DNA of 19,739 bases from an uncultured Selenomonadales bacterium. Lineage in GTDB: Bacteria > Bacillota > Negativicutes > Selenomonadales > Selenomonadaceae. Position 1 is the first letter of the stretch; every line of letters starts with the position of its first letter. The position numbers and the translations under genes are program-made. Below the pieces are notes generated by a model that had not been told where the DNA came from, did not search any database, and saw only the letters and a list, made by a program, of their open reading frames with translations. The stretch covers positions 1 through 19,739 of the forward strand of contig CALGGV010000115.1 of assembly GCA_937915725.1 (NCBI GenBank). The letters run 5' to 3'. Below are positions 7,441-15,548 of the stretch, piece by piece.

Positions 7441-8985
7441 CTAATATCTGCGCACGTCGAAGGGAATTTGTTTGTACGTGATATTGTATTTTGAAAGTTC
7501 AGCGTCGCTAAGGTTGCAAGCCTCCGCGTAGATTGTGTAATATTTTGCCCGCGTTTTAATTTCGGCAAGCGTTGTCCAACTCAAATTTTCAAAAAAATAA
7601 TACGCCCTGTCATCGTTTACGCCCATTAAATTTTCCTCTGCGCTCGGTACAAAATTTTTCCCCGTTTCGCTAAAGTAAATATACTCAAAAATTTTTTCAC
7701 GCGGTAAATTTTCATTTAAAAAGCCGTCTTCGTCAAATAAAGTTTCGCCCAATTCGTAAAAATTAAAATTACCGCCAACTCTTTTGACGCGCTCGGCTGT
7801 GATATTTTCTGCGTAGTCTTCCATTTCGATTAAAATAAATCTGCGCGAGCCGCCGTCTTGTTGGTTAAGATTTATAACGGCGTGGGCAGTTGTGCCGCTC
7901 CCTGCAAAACAATCTAAAACGATTGAATTTTTTTCTGTTGCAAGTTCAACAATTCTTAAAAGTGTTTCAAGCGATTTTGGATAATCAAAAACTTTACCGC
8001 CGAAAATTTCTTTTAAAAGCAAAGTGCCACTTTCGTTGCGAAATTCTTTTTCCATCCAAACTGAACGCGCCATTTTCTTTTCTTCACGATATTTTTCAAC
8101 AATCATATAGCGGTTATTCTTCATTGGCTTAGCCATTATGTTGACGTTTAAATTTGCAGTGGCTTTTTCTTTTCCCCAACGCCAAACAGTTTTAATTCCT
8201 TGTGATTCAAGCGGATACAACTCAAGCCAATTTTCTTTTTTTTCAAGTGAAATTTTATGTAAGCCGTTTTCGTCTGCTGATTCAGTGTCAATATAAAAAG
8301 GATAGTACAAATTTGGGCGGTTGCCGTCGTTGAATCGCACATTTCTATTTCTAAGCTCGCGCAGTTCAAAGCCGCCGAATTTGTCAAACATTTTAAATTT
8401 GCCTTCTTCGTCATTGATAAGATTTAATTGTAACAGCGGCGATTTTCTATAAACTAAAATATATTCGTGCATTCTTGCAATTCCGCCATAATCACGCCCG
8501 CTTAAATTTGCAACGAGCGTAATTTGACTGATAAAATTTGACGCGCCAAAAATTTCATCACAAACAAATTTCAAGCTTGCAACTTCGTTATCGTCGATAG
8601 AAATAAAAATAGCTCCGTCGTCGCGCAGGAGTTTTTGAAGTAACCTAAGGCGCGGGTACATCATACAGAGCCATTTATCGTGGCGCGTTAAATCTTCGCC
8701 TTCCTTGCCTACAACCTGCCCTAACCATTTTTGCAAGCGCGGGTCTGAAACGTTATCATTGTAAATCCAGCCTTCATTGCCGGTGTTGTAAGGCGGGTCT
8801 ATGTAAATGCATTTGATTTTACTTTCATAGCGCGGCAACAAAGATTTTAAAGCCAACAAATTATCGCCGTGAATTATCATATTTTCGGAATTTCCAACTG
8901 AAAATTTTTTGTCTAGGAAATGAAACGGTACGTGCTGATGATAGGTAACAACTTTATCTTTGCCGAGCCAATTCAAAGTTGGCAC
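7441..8985 (-). CDS. Site-specific adenine DNA methyltransferase, type III Mod-like, no restriction partner
   Basis: This beta-class amino-methyltransferase has catalytic motif IV (D-P-P-Y-N-T-G, residues 63-69) before the AdoMet motif (D-C-F-A-G-S-G-T-T, 358-366). The N-terminal segment N-W-L-G-K-D-K-V-V and the closing I-P-F-D-V-R-R-Y match type III Mod subunits. The region between the motifs (~155-320) should hold target recognition. At 514 aa it is rather short for Mod (usually ~600 or more). I chose GTG 8985: it gives the usual family start M-P-T-L-N-W and has GGGGGGA six bases upstream. TTG 9000 in the same frame would add five residues but starts in the T tract of a terminator. No helicase-nuclease (Res) gene flanks it, so it appears to be an orphan methylase that may act in host regulation or as an antitoxin-like remnant. 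Confidence 0.88.
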   Translation of the reverse strand: MPTLNWLGKDKVVTYHQHVPFHFLDKKFSVGNSENMIIHGDNLLALKSLLPRYESKIKCIYIDPPYNTGNEGWIYNDNVSDPRLQKWLGQVVGKEGEDLTRHDKWLCMMYPRLRLLQKLLRDDGAIFISIDDNEVASLKFVCDEIFGASNFISQITLVANLSGRDYGGIARMHEYILVYRKSPLLQLNLINDEEGKFKMFDKFGGFELRELRNRNVRFNDGNRPNLYYPFYIDTESADENGLHKISLEKKENWLELYPLESQGIKTVWRWGKEKATANLNVNIMAKPMKNNRYMIVEKYREEKKMARSVWMEKEFRNESGTLLLKEIFGGKVFDYPKSLETLLRIVELATEKNSIVLDCFAGSGTTAHAVINLNQQDGGSRRFILIEMEDYAENITAERVKRVGGNFNFYELGETLFDEDGFLNENLPREKIFEYIYFSETGKNFVPSAEENLMGVNDDRAYYFFENLSWTTLAEIKTRAKYYTIYAEACNLSDAELSKYNITYKQIPFDVRRY

Positions 8986-8998
8986 AGAAAATCCCCCC

Positions 8999-9023
8999 AA
9001 AAAAAATCCCGCCTCGCGGCAGG
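8999..9023 (-). terminator. Rho-independent terminator after the clostripain-family gene
   Basis: In the leftward transcript CCTGCC and GGCGGG pair (one G-T) around a GCGA tetraloop and are followed by A and eight T (9006-8999). The T tract touches the six-G ribosome-binding site of the methyltransferase. Confidence 0.85.
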
Positions 9024-9044
9024 ATAAAAAATCTGTAAAAAATT

Positions 9045-11057
9045 TTATTCCTCAATTTCGTTAGTGGTAATGCCTGAATCGTCAACGCTGAAATTGATAA
9101 ATTGTGAGCTTGCACTTTCATTGTTGGGCGTGACGAACTCAAAACAGTACAAATATTCGCCGTTGCCAATTCTTTCATCTGCAAGATTAGAATCTTTGGT
9201 AAATGTGAAAGTATCGACTTCAGCCTCTGTCAAATCTGAATCGTCGCCGCTGATTGTCATACCGTAGTGCAAAGTTGTAATTGTATCGCCGGTTTTAAGT
9301 TTGATTAAATTTTTGTCAGCCATACCTTTTTCAGAATTTTGTCTGCGTGCGCCAATAATTTTATAACTGTTTGTGCTGTATTGGTACGCCGCCTCCAAAT
9401 TGACGCGCTCGCCGTTTAACTTAATCGGTATTGAGTACAAATTATAATCGTCTTGTACCGCGCTAACTTCGATATAAACGGGGTGTCCGTCCAACATTGG
9501 CCACGTTGCGTCAAAATTATCTGTTACAGTACCTTTTTTCCAGTCAATTTTAACATTTGAATCGCTGCCCAAATACAAAATTATATCTTCTTCTTCGTCA
9601 AGGTAAGCCAAATTACAGTTGATATAGGCGATATTTTCAAGTTGTTCGGGCGTCAACTGTACAAAGGCGTTATTCTTTTTATCGACTTGAATTTTTAAAT
9701 CTTCCAAATTGGAAATGTCAAAAAGCGTTTCGCCTTCGCTGAGAGGTTGCGGCAATTCTTGCAAGCCTGTACTTGCCAAAATTTCCTCTGCCTCACTGGG
9801 AATGGAGCCGCGCAGTAAATAATGGTACAAATATTTTTGAGAATTTGGCGCGGCACTAACTCTGGTATACATGGCGTACATTTGATCGTTGCCGGAATAT
9901 GGATAAAAGCCGGAAATACCGCCGCCCTTTGTTCTGTAAGGTCCGTGAACTTTGTGAATAACTGCATCATCAACCGCACGAATTAAAGTTGAGGCAGTTT
10001 GCGGCAATAAATCTTTTGAGTTTTCGGCTAAATCTCCAATGTCAATCATATCGTAGTAACCATTTTCACGAGTATTACCGCCGTAATTTTCGGAGTTTTT
10101 GGCGTTACGTCCGAGTTGCGAGAAAAATTTTCTGGGATTTTGCGCAGAAAGTCTGAGAGCCTCAATACCGAAATTTTCATAAGCTGTGCGAAGGTTAGGA
10201 AGTTTTGTTAAGTCGATAACAGACAAAGTTGCAGTATCTTCAGTCCACGCATCTTCACAACCCGCGTAGTAGCTGTCACAAATAACTTGTCCTAAACGTG
10301 CGCCGCTCATTGCGGGATTTTCGCCCAAAGATTTTAGCCAACTTGTATACTGCCAGCCGTTGCCGGGTTCAATTTCTTCAGAGGCAACCATATAATGTGC
10401 GTAGCCGTACAAAGTATTAGCCATTTCGTAAGTTGCCATTAAGCAAGTATCAAAGCCGATAACTTCAAAGGGCGGATTTTCTTCATTTGCATCATAAACC
10501 GCCGCAAATGCATCTCTAACTTCATTCAAAGTCAAAATATTTTCAGTGCGTTCATCGTGGCAAAGTCCAAAAACACTGCCGCCGCCGTGATCCCAAAATA
10601 CAAATACGCGGTGATCTGCCTCAAAATTATCTTTGCCGAATTGCAAAAAGCTTGCAACAGTTTCAGCATCGCCCATATCGCTGTCTGGCGCGGTAACAAG
10701 TTCCTGCAAGCCGTCCGCGCTGTACAAAAATAAATTCGTTGCGCCGGATTTTACAAAGGCGTTTTGCCATTCATTGGAACCGCCGGCTTGAATTAAAACT
10801 TTGACATTTGCGGGAAGTTGCGCCTCAAACATTTCTTCAATATCTTTTGTAGCCGCGCCGTTGTCACTTTCAAGGTTAGAGCCGCAAATATACCAGTAAA
10901 TCAACCAATTATCTTCAGGGCTAAAAGTGTCGGCGAAATGTTGCGCGGGCGGTTGTTGAAAATCAGGATCAACATCATCAAGACAACCTGCCGCCATTAT
11001 CGCCATAAAAAAAACCGCTGATAATAGAAAAATTTTTGTGTAGCGTTGCAAAATCAT
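9045..11057 (-). CDS. Clostripain-family (peptidase C11) lipoprotein
   Basis: This is a 670-aa exported cysteine peptidase. A lipoprotein signal peptide ends in the lipobox M-A-A-G-C (C25), so the mature protein should be lipid-anchored at the envelope. The C11 caspase-like fold follows: a W-L-I-Y-W-Y-I-C-G-S-N-L-E strand near residue 51, the catalytic histidine in F-W-D-H-G-G-G (H157) and the catalytic cysteine in G-F-D-T-C-L-M-A (C205). The ~270 C-terminal residues (from ~400) look like beta-rich accessory domains. C11 enzymes cleave after Arg or Lys. Target proteins are unknown; nutrient release or processing of surface proteins are both possible. The start is ATG 11057 with GGAAG about nine bases away. 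It lies just after a terminator and ends at another. Confidence 0.9.
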   Translation of the reverse strand: MILQRYTKIFLLSAVFFMAIMAAGCLDDVDPDFQQPPAQHFADTFSPEDNWLIYWYICGSNLESDNGAATKDIEEMFEAQLPANVKVLIQAGGSNEWQNAFVKSGATNLFLYSADGLQELVTAPDSDMGDAETVASFLQFGKDNFEADHRVFVFWDHGGGSVFGLCHDERTENILTLNEVRDAFAAVYDANEENPPFEVIGFDTCLMATYEMANTLYGYAHYMVASEEIEPGNGWQYTSWLKSLGENPAMSGARLGQVICDSYYAGCEDAWTEDTATLSVIDLTKLPNLRTAYENFGIEALRLSAQNPRKFFSQLGRNAKNSENYGGNTRENGYYDMIDIGDLAENSKDLLPQTASTLIRAVDDAVIHKVHGPYRTKGGGISGFYPYSGNDQMYAMYTRVSAAPNSQKYLYHYLLRGSIPSEAEEILASTGLQELPQPLSEGETLFDISNLEDLKIQVDKKNNAFVQLTPEQLENIAYINCNLAYLDEEEDIILYLGSDSNVKIDWKKGTVTDNFDATWPMLDGHPVYIEVSAVQDDYNLYSIPIKLNGERVNLEAAYQYSTNSYKIIGARRQNSEKGMADKNLIKLKTGDTITTLHYGMTISGDDSDLTEAEVDTFTFTKDSNLADERIGNGEYLYCFEFVTPNNESASSQFINFSVDDSGITTNEIEE

Positions 11058-11069
11058 TTCATCACTTCC

Positions 11070-11102
11070 AAAAAAATTTAACCGGAAAATTTCTCCGGCT
11101 TG
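11070..11102 (-). terminator. Rho-independent terminator between the 58-aa gene and the peptidase gene
   Basis: The leftward strand reads AGCCGGA, a short loop, TCCGGTT, AAA and seven T. It lies only about 15 nt before the peptidase start codon, so read-through or a promoter overlapping the hairpin is needed to express that gene. Confidence 0.7.
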
Positions 11103-11120
11103 AAAAATTATTTTAAACTA

Positions 11121-11297
11121 TTATTCGCCCTCAAATTTTGAAACGGTATCTTTGATTTTTTCTTTTAAAGCACCGTCCGCAGAATTTCTCGGCTTTGCAG
11201 CCTTTGAGCCGTCATTTTTTCCAACGGGACTGCTTTTTTTTGCGGCTTTAAGTTTGTTAGCCGCCTGTAATAATGAACTTTTTTTTGAATCTGCCAT
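11121..11297 (-). CDS. Small basic hypothetical protein, 58 aa
   Basis: An ORF begins MADSKKSSLLQAANKLKAAK and ends K-F-E-G-E. It is very rich in Lys, Ala and Ser, with no Cys, His, Trp or Tyr and no hydrophobic segment, so it should be soluble and partly disordered with two short amphipathic helices. ATG 11297 has GGGGGA eight bases upstream. A terminator follows the stop, which supports a real transcribed gene. It is divergent from the Hsp70 gene with 156 nt between starts. The composition recalls small nucleic-acid-binding or histone-H1-like tails, but I recognise no family and assign no function. Confidence 0.65.
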   Translation of the reverse strand: MADSKKSSLLQAANKLKAAKKSSPVGKNDGSKAAKPRNSADGALKEKIKDTVSKFEGE

Positions 11298-11397
11298 TTA
11301 AATTTCCCCCAATCTAAAAAATTTTACGCTTGTTATTTCGTTATTGCTGAAAAAATTCCTGTAAATCAAAAAAAATGTATGTTTTAATTTAAAAATG

Positions 11398-11444
11398 TTG
11401 CAGGAGCGGGCGGGAAATGCTAAAATTCCGCTTATTACAGCGGA
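11398..11444 (+). promoter_or_regulatory. Hsp70 promoter (extended -10) with an adjoining dyad
   Basis: TTGCAG (11398-11403), a 17-base spacer and TAAAAT (11421-11426) preceded by TGC form an extended -10 promoter about 28 bases before the Hsp70 ATG. Immediately after it, TCCGCT-N6-AGCGGA (11427-11444) is a perfect 6-bp dyad that overlaps the start of the ribosome-binding site GGAGGA. It is not the CIRCE (HrcA) operator sequence. Confidence 0.55.
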
Positions 11445-11453
11445 GGAAAATTT

Positions 11454-12929
11454 ATGTTGTACGATTATGTTATTGGGATAGATTTTGGAACTACAAAAAC
11501 TGCAACCGGTTATTTTATGGACGGCGAAAGAAAATTTTTGACAACTTTACCGAGTGTAATTTTTGTTGACGAATTGGGCGAAGTCAGCGTTGGACTTGCC
11601 GCGCAAAACAAGGGCGCAATCCAACCGGAAAATATAATTAGTTCTGCGAAAAATTTTATTGGAAATTTGGAGCTTAACAAAAATTGGAATTGCAACGGCT
11701 ACATTTACAGCCCTACAGATTTTGCGGTTGAAATTTTTAAGGAAATTCGGCGGCAATTTATCGAAAAAAATAATTTGGCAGAAAATATTGAAATTGGCGC
11801 GGTTATAACAATTCCTGCGATTTTTAATGATAATCAACGCGCCGAAATTCGCAAGGCGGGCGAAATTGCCGGCTTTGAAATTTTATGGATTTTGGAAGAT
11901 TCTACGGCGGCGGCTGTTGAAATTTTCCACGATAAACCGGTTGACAAAAAAATTTTGGTTATCGATATTGGCGGCGGTACTTTTGATTTAAGCATTTTGG
12001 AAAAAGACGGCGAAAGTTACAAGGCAACGGCGATTGACGGCGATGACAGATTTGGCGGCGATAATTTCGACAGGATTATTTTTGAACGGCTGATTTATCA
12101 GATTGAGGAAGAGGCGAAAATTAATCTTTCAAATTCTTTTACGGCGATGGTTGCCGAAAGTGAATACAACAAGCTTTTAAATCGCCTTATGATTGAGGCG
12201 CGCAGGATTAAGGAAAATTTGAGCAATGAGGAATTTTGCGAAATAAATTTGACTGATTTAACGAAATTTGACGGCAAAAGTTATTCTTTGCATTTCAGTT
12301 TGACTCGCGCAGATTTTGACGAAATTTGCCGTCCATTGTACGAAAAAATTTTTGACAAACTGGAAAATTTTATAGTTGAAAATAATTTGACGCTTGATGA
12401 AATTGGAAATTTGATTTTAGCGGGCGGCACTTGTAAAATTCCCTACATTCGCCAAAAAATTTCAAGGGAACTCGGCAAAACTCCGGAAACTGATTCTGAA
12501 AATTTGCGGCTTGTAGCGAGCGGCGCGGCGCGTGTTGCTGAATTGAAAAATAACGATAACAGCATTGAAATTAAAAGCGTGCTGGCACATTCTTTAGGCG
12601 TGGCGATTATAAATTTTGAAAATAAAATGGTTTTTGATAAATTGCTTGATAAAGGGACGCCCTACCCGTGCGAAATTACGCGGGAATATGAAACTGTTTT
12701 TGACAATCAAACGCGCATTGACATTAATATTTATGAGGCGGGCGACGAAACTAAATCTGATTTAAAATATCATCGTTATCGCGGCACTTTGAGTTTGAAA
12801 AATTTACCGCCTGCGCCGAAAGGTCAAACTTTTGTTGACGTGAAATTTGAATATACGGCTGAACAGTCTTTGAGAGTTACAGCGATTGATAAGCAACGCG
12901 AAAATCACTTTGAACGACAGGGATTTTAG
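11454..12929 (+). CDS. Short DnaK-like Hsp70 without a C-terminal lid
   Basis: The ATPase domain (residues 1-~365) shows all Hsp70 signatures: phosphate loop 1 G-I-D-F-G-T-T-K (8-15), T-I-P-A-I-F-N-D (119-126), phosphate loop 2 D-I-G-G-G-T-F-D-L-S (171-180), G-D-D-R-F-G-G-D-N-F-D (196-206) and the adenosine motif L-A-G-G-T-C-K-I-P (322-330). A substrate-binding beta-sandwich follows (~375-485), recognisable by the N-L-P-P-A-P-K-G segment (450-457). The protein then stops at 491 residues, whereas DnaK has ~610-640; the helical lid is missing. It is therefore a paralogue, not the housekeeping DnaK, and no grpE or dnaJ is nearby. Related short Hsp70s may bind clients transiently or scaffold specific complexes. 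ATG 11454 follows GGAGGA at good spacing and has its own promoter. Confidence 0.9.
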   Translation: MLYDYVIGIDFGTTKTATGYFMDGERKFLTTLPSVIFVDELGEVSVGLAAQNKGAIQPENIISSAKNFIGNLELNKNWNCNGYIYSPTDFAVEIFKEIRRQFIEKNNLAENIEIGAVITIPAIFNDNQRAEIRKAGEIAGFEILWILEDSTAAAVEIFHDKPVDKKILVIDIGGGTFDLSILEKDGESYKATAIDGDDRFGGDNFDRIIFERLIYQIEEEAKINLSNSFTAMVAESEYNKLLNRLMIEARRIKENLSNEEFCEINLTDLTKFDGKSYSLHFSLTRADFDEICRPLYEKIFDKLENFIVENNLTLDEIGNLILAGGTCKIPYIRQKISRELGKTPETDSENLRLVASGAARVAELKNNDNSIEIKSVLAHSLGVAIINFENKMVFDKLLDKGTPYPCEITREYETVFDNQTRIDINIYEAGDETKSDLKYHRYRGTLSLKNLPPAPKGQTFVDVKFEYTAEQSLRVTAIDKQRENHFERQGF

Positions 12930-12976
12930 GGAATAGGGGCTAGGAGTTTTTTCAAAATTTTTAAAAATTAACAAGT

Positions 12977-13152
12977 CGGCATTTCTTTCTTTAGAAGAAA
13001 GAAACGCCTAGCAAAGAAAGAATCTTTCGCCCGCCTGCGTTTTTCGCGTCTAACTTTTCAGTAATTTAAAGTATGTACCGCGTTTTCTCACGTTTTCTAA
13101 TCTTAAAGTCACAAGCAAAAACGGAGTGCGGCGGGCGTCCTTTGCGCCTTTT
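12977..13152 (+). repeat. 176-bp dispersed element, copy 1
   Basis: This copy aligns without gaps to the reverse complement of 18,848-19,023, with about 17 differences in 176 bases (roughly 90% identity). Two blocks of ~46-48 bases are nearly unchanged; the centre and the right end carry most differences. It contains a perfect hairpin TTTCTTTCTT-TAG-AAGAAAGAAA (12982-13004). No transposase or clear target-site duplication is visible. It is flanked by degenerate heptads (GGGAATA/GGGGCTA at ~12929-12943 and TTAGGGATTA at ~13181). The hsp70-trmD spacer holds only this element and the heptads; no gene is seen. Confidence 0.9.
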
Positions 13153-13216
13153 AATCTTCCATTTGTAAACAAATTCTAGGTGTTAGGGATTAAAGAAAAT
13201 TTAAAATGGAGTTTAT

Positions 13217-13909
13217 ATGACAAAAGAAATTGACATAATTACACTTTTTCCGGAAATGTTCAGCGGCGTTTTTGGAGACAGCATTATTAAACGCGCCATT
13301 GACAATAAAATTTTGGAAATTCGATTAACGCAACTTAGAGACTTTGCATTTGATAAACATAAGCAAGTTGACGATTCACCATTTGGCGGCGGTAGTGGAA
13401 TGGTTTTAAAACCGGAGCCAATGTTTCGCGCCGTGCGTTCGATTTTAAAAAATTCCAATTCGCCCTCGCGCAGAATTATTATCACAGATCCCGCCGGTAA
13501 AACTTTCAATCAAGAAAAAGCTAAGGAACTCGCGCAGGTTGACTGGTTAATTTTTATTTGCGGACACTATGAAGGATTTGATGCCAGAATTTACACTTTA
13601 GCAGATGAATTAATTTCAATCGGCGATTACGTTTTGACAGGCGGCGAAATTCCAACAATGGCGATAGTTGACGCGGTTGCAAGAATGTTACCGGACGTTT
13701 TGGGCGCGGCAGATTCTGCAGAAACTGATTCATTTTTTGAAAATATGTTAAGCTATCCGCAATACACGCGCCCACGTGAATTTGAAGGGCTGGAAGTGCC
13801 GGAAGTTTTACTTAGCGGCAACCACGCCGAAATTGCAAAGTGGCGGCAAATGAAAGCATTTGAAATTACAATGCAACGCCGCCCTGATTTAATTTTTGGG
13901 AGAGATTAG
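13217..13909 (+). CDS. trmD: tRNA (guanine-N1)-methyltransferase
   Basis: TrmD uses AdoMet to form m1G37 in tRNAs with G36, preventing +1 frameshifting. It is a SPOUT-class knotted homodimer. The 230 aa are slightly fewer than usual (240-255), with the trim at the C terminus. Signatures: D-D-S-P-F-G-G-G-S-G-M-V (52-63), I-C-G-H-Y-E-G-F-D-A-R (114-124), S-I-G-D-Y-V-L-T-G-G-E (134-144), the arginine of V-A-R-M-L-P-D-V-L-G (R156), catalytic Asp in E-T-D-S-F (D171), and Y-T-R-P. ATG 13217 has GGAG seven bases upstream. It usually sits with rpsP, rimM and rplS; here none of these flank it and it heads an envelope-type gene run. Confidence 0.97.
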   Translation: MTKEIDIITLFPEMFSGVFGDSIIKRAIDNKILEIRLTQLRDFAFDKHKQVDDSPFGGGSGMVLKPEPMFRAVRSILKNSNSPSRRIIITDPAGKTFNQEKAKELAQVDWLIFICGHYEGFDARIYTLADELISIGDYVLTGGEIPTMAIVDAVARMLPDVLGAADSAETDSFFENMLSYPQYTRPREFEGLEVPEVLLSGNHAEIAKWRQMKAFEITMQRRPDLIFGRD

Positions 13910-13915
13910 ATTTTA

Positions 13916-14941
13916 ATGAAAAAAATTTTGATAATCGTTGTACCGCTGATTTTAATTGCGCTTGTGGCAATGGGCGTTTGTAGTTGGCAAGCTATGCAAA
14001 AAATTCAAACTCTGCCTGTCTATTCAATAAAAATTATTCGTGAGGCTACAGAATATCACGATACAGAAACTTTTTACAGACTTGTTGACACTGAAAAAAT
14101 TCTCGAAAATGCCGCCACTGAAATTTCAACCGCAAAAATTAACGACGGCGTAAACTCAATGATTTATTCAACTTTGGAACTTTCAAACGCTTATGAAAAT
14201 CTGCGCGAAGATTTTGTTGACATTTCAAAAAGCGCACTTAAAGATTATATTTCAACGGGCAAAGTTAATTTTCCGGATGATTCAAGCGAAATGCAAAAAT
14301 GGTTGAAAAAATCCGGCGTCGATACGTGTATTATTAATAATTATTCAAAGCCGGTTGTAATTGACGGCGCGGCTTATTCCACAATTAATTTTCACAACGC
14401 GGCAATGAATTTTGATTTTGAAATTGAAATTACTTTGCAAAAAATCAGTGATAACGAATGGAAAATTATCGACGCAAAAGGATTTGAAGGCTACTATCTC
14501 GGCGTAAAACGCGCCTTAAAAATTAAATTGGAAAGTTTGAACGTTCCAATTAAAGAAGAAATTGCACGAACTTTTGAAGTAAAAAAATTTTCAACTGAAG
14601 TAACTGAAGGCGACGAATACGGCTTTTCTAAAACTTTAAAAATTTCACTTGACGCAGATTTTTTTTCTGATAAACCGGTTGAAAAAATTATTGGGCGCGT
14701 CATTCTTGACGGGAAAGACGGCAATGCAGGAATTACGCCCTTTGAACTCGAAGTTACTAACGCTGAAAACGGCGTTCAAACTTTTGAAATTAATAAAATT
14801 TTAAATCCTTTCGTTAAACAAGATTCTGACGTTATGAAACACGGTTTCAGAAAAAGCGCACTCCATATCGAAATTACCGAAATTGATTATCTTGACGGTA
14901 CAATTTTAAAAGAAATTGAAAATCTGCCGGATTGGAACTGA
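13916..14941 (+). CDS. Membrane-anchored hypothetical protein, DUF2939-like N-terminal part
   Basis: This 341-aa protein has one N-terminal membrane helix (residues ~4-24, after M-K-K) with the rest predicted outside the cytoplasm. Residues ~35-190 begin with a V-Y-S-I-K-I-I-R-E-A-T-E-Y-H-D segment and L-V-D pattern resembling DUF2939 proteins, ending in an N-E-W-K-I-I-D-A-K strand. Residues ~215-341 look like a second, beta-sandwich-type domain. There are no catalytic motifs. The start is ATG 13916, only 6 nt after trmD, with a GGGAGAGA site inside the trmD end, so it is translated from the same mRNA. The DUF2939 assignment is by eye and uncertain. An envelope lipid- or wall-related role is only suggested by the neighbouring membrane protein and glycosyltransferase. 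Confidence 0.8.
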   Translation: MKKILIIVVPLILIALVAMGVCSWQAMQKIQTLPVYSIKIIREATEYHDTETFYRLVDTEKILENAATEISTAKINDGVNSMIYSTLELSNAYENLREDFVDISKSALKDYISTGKVNFPDDSSEMQKWLKKSGVDTCIINNYSKPVVIDGAAYSTINFHNAAMNFDFEIEITLQKISDNEWKIIDAKGFEGYYLGVKRALKIKLESLNVPIKEEIARTFEVKKFSTEVTEGDEYGFSKTLKISLDADFFSDKPVEKIIGRVILDGKDGNAGITPFELEVTNAENGVQTFEINKILNPFVKQDSDVMKHGFRKSALHIEITEIDYLDGTILKEIENLPDWN

Positions 14942-14949
14942 AAAACACA

Positions 14950-15546
14950 ATGTATCTAAAAATTAATTTAGCATTAGTGGCGTTAAGTTTTCCGCTGTCA
15001 TTTGTATTGCCGCCAAAAGTAGCATTTGAAAACGGGCTAATCGAAAATTTACAAGTGGCAGTACTTTTATTTTCTGCCGCTTTAAGTTTCAAATTGAGTT
15101 TATCGGCTGAAAATTCAAATTCAAAATGGTTTCACAGATTTTGCGCGGCGTTAATGATTTTGTTTGCAATGCGTGAATTAAGTTATGGGCGGGTATTTTT
15201 TCAAACCGGAGCTTTTCCTTCAGGTGAACCAACTTTTGTAATGATGGCAGATTTTCCCTACCGTAAGCAAATTTATATTTTTTTGACGATTTATATTTTG
15301 GCGTTGTTGGCGATACTTTTAAAATTTATTCCGCTAAAAAGAATGTTATTTGGAAAAAAGCCGGTTGATGCATTAATCGTGATGACTGTTGCAATTTTAG
15401 TTTCGCAATTTGGAGACCACGGCTATTTTGTTGGTAAAGAATACGGCGCAATTTTGGAAGAAGTCAACGAGTTAATCGCCTATATGACTTTCCCAAAAAT
15501 TTGTTTGTACTACAATGAATTTTTTTTAAATGCAAAGGGGGTATGA
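14950..15546 (+). CDS. Hypothetical multi-spanning membrane protein
   Basis: A 198-aa hydrophobic protein with about five membrane helices: ~4-20, ~29-49, ~60-76, ~104-123 and ~136-152. The loop E-N-G-L-I-E-N-L-Q and the motif M-R-E-L-S-Y-G-R near residue 75 are the most conserved-looking polar segments; R, E and H residues near the membrane could be functional. I do not recognise a named family. I start it at ATG 14950, 8 nt after the preceding stop. TTG 14932 in the same frame would add six residues and overlap the upstream gene. Neither has a strong ribosome-binding site, which points to translational coupling. Its place before a glycosyltransferase suggests surface-polymer work, but this is inference. 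Confidence 0.8.
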   Translation: MYLKINLALVALSFPLSFVLPPKVAFENGLIENLQVAVLLFSAALSFKLSLSAENSNSKWFHRFCAALMILFAMRELSYGRVFFQTGAFPSGEPTFVMMADFPYRKQIYIFLTIYILALLAILLKFIPLKRMLFGKKPVDALIVMTVAILVSQFGDHGYFVGKEYGAILEEVNELIAYMTFPKICLYYNEFFLNAKGV

Positions 15547-15548
15547 TT

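Noticed and set aside
11427..11444. The dyad upstream of Hsp70 as a CIRCE (HrcA) operator.
   Set aside because: The sequence does not match TTAGCACTC-N9-GAGTGCTAA and the spacer is too short.
12977..13040. A short open frame (I-S-F-F-R-R-K-K-R-L-A-K-K-E-S-F) through copy 1 of the 176-bp element, suggesting a small basic protein.
   Set aside because: There is no start codon with a ribosome-binding site, and the frame soon stops. The element is better explained as a non-coding repeat.
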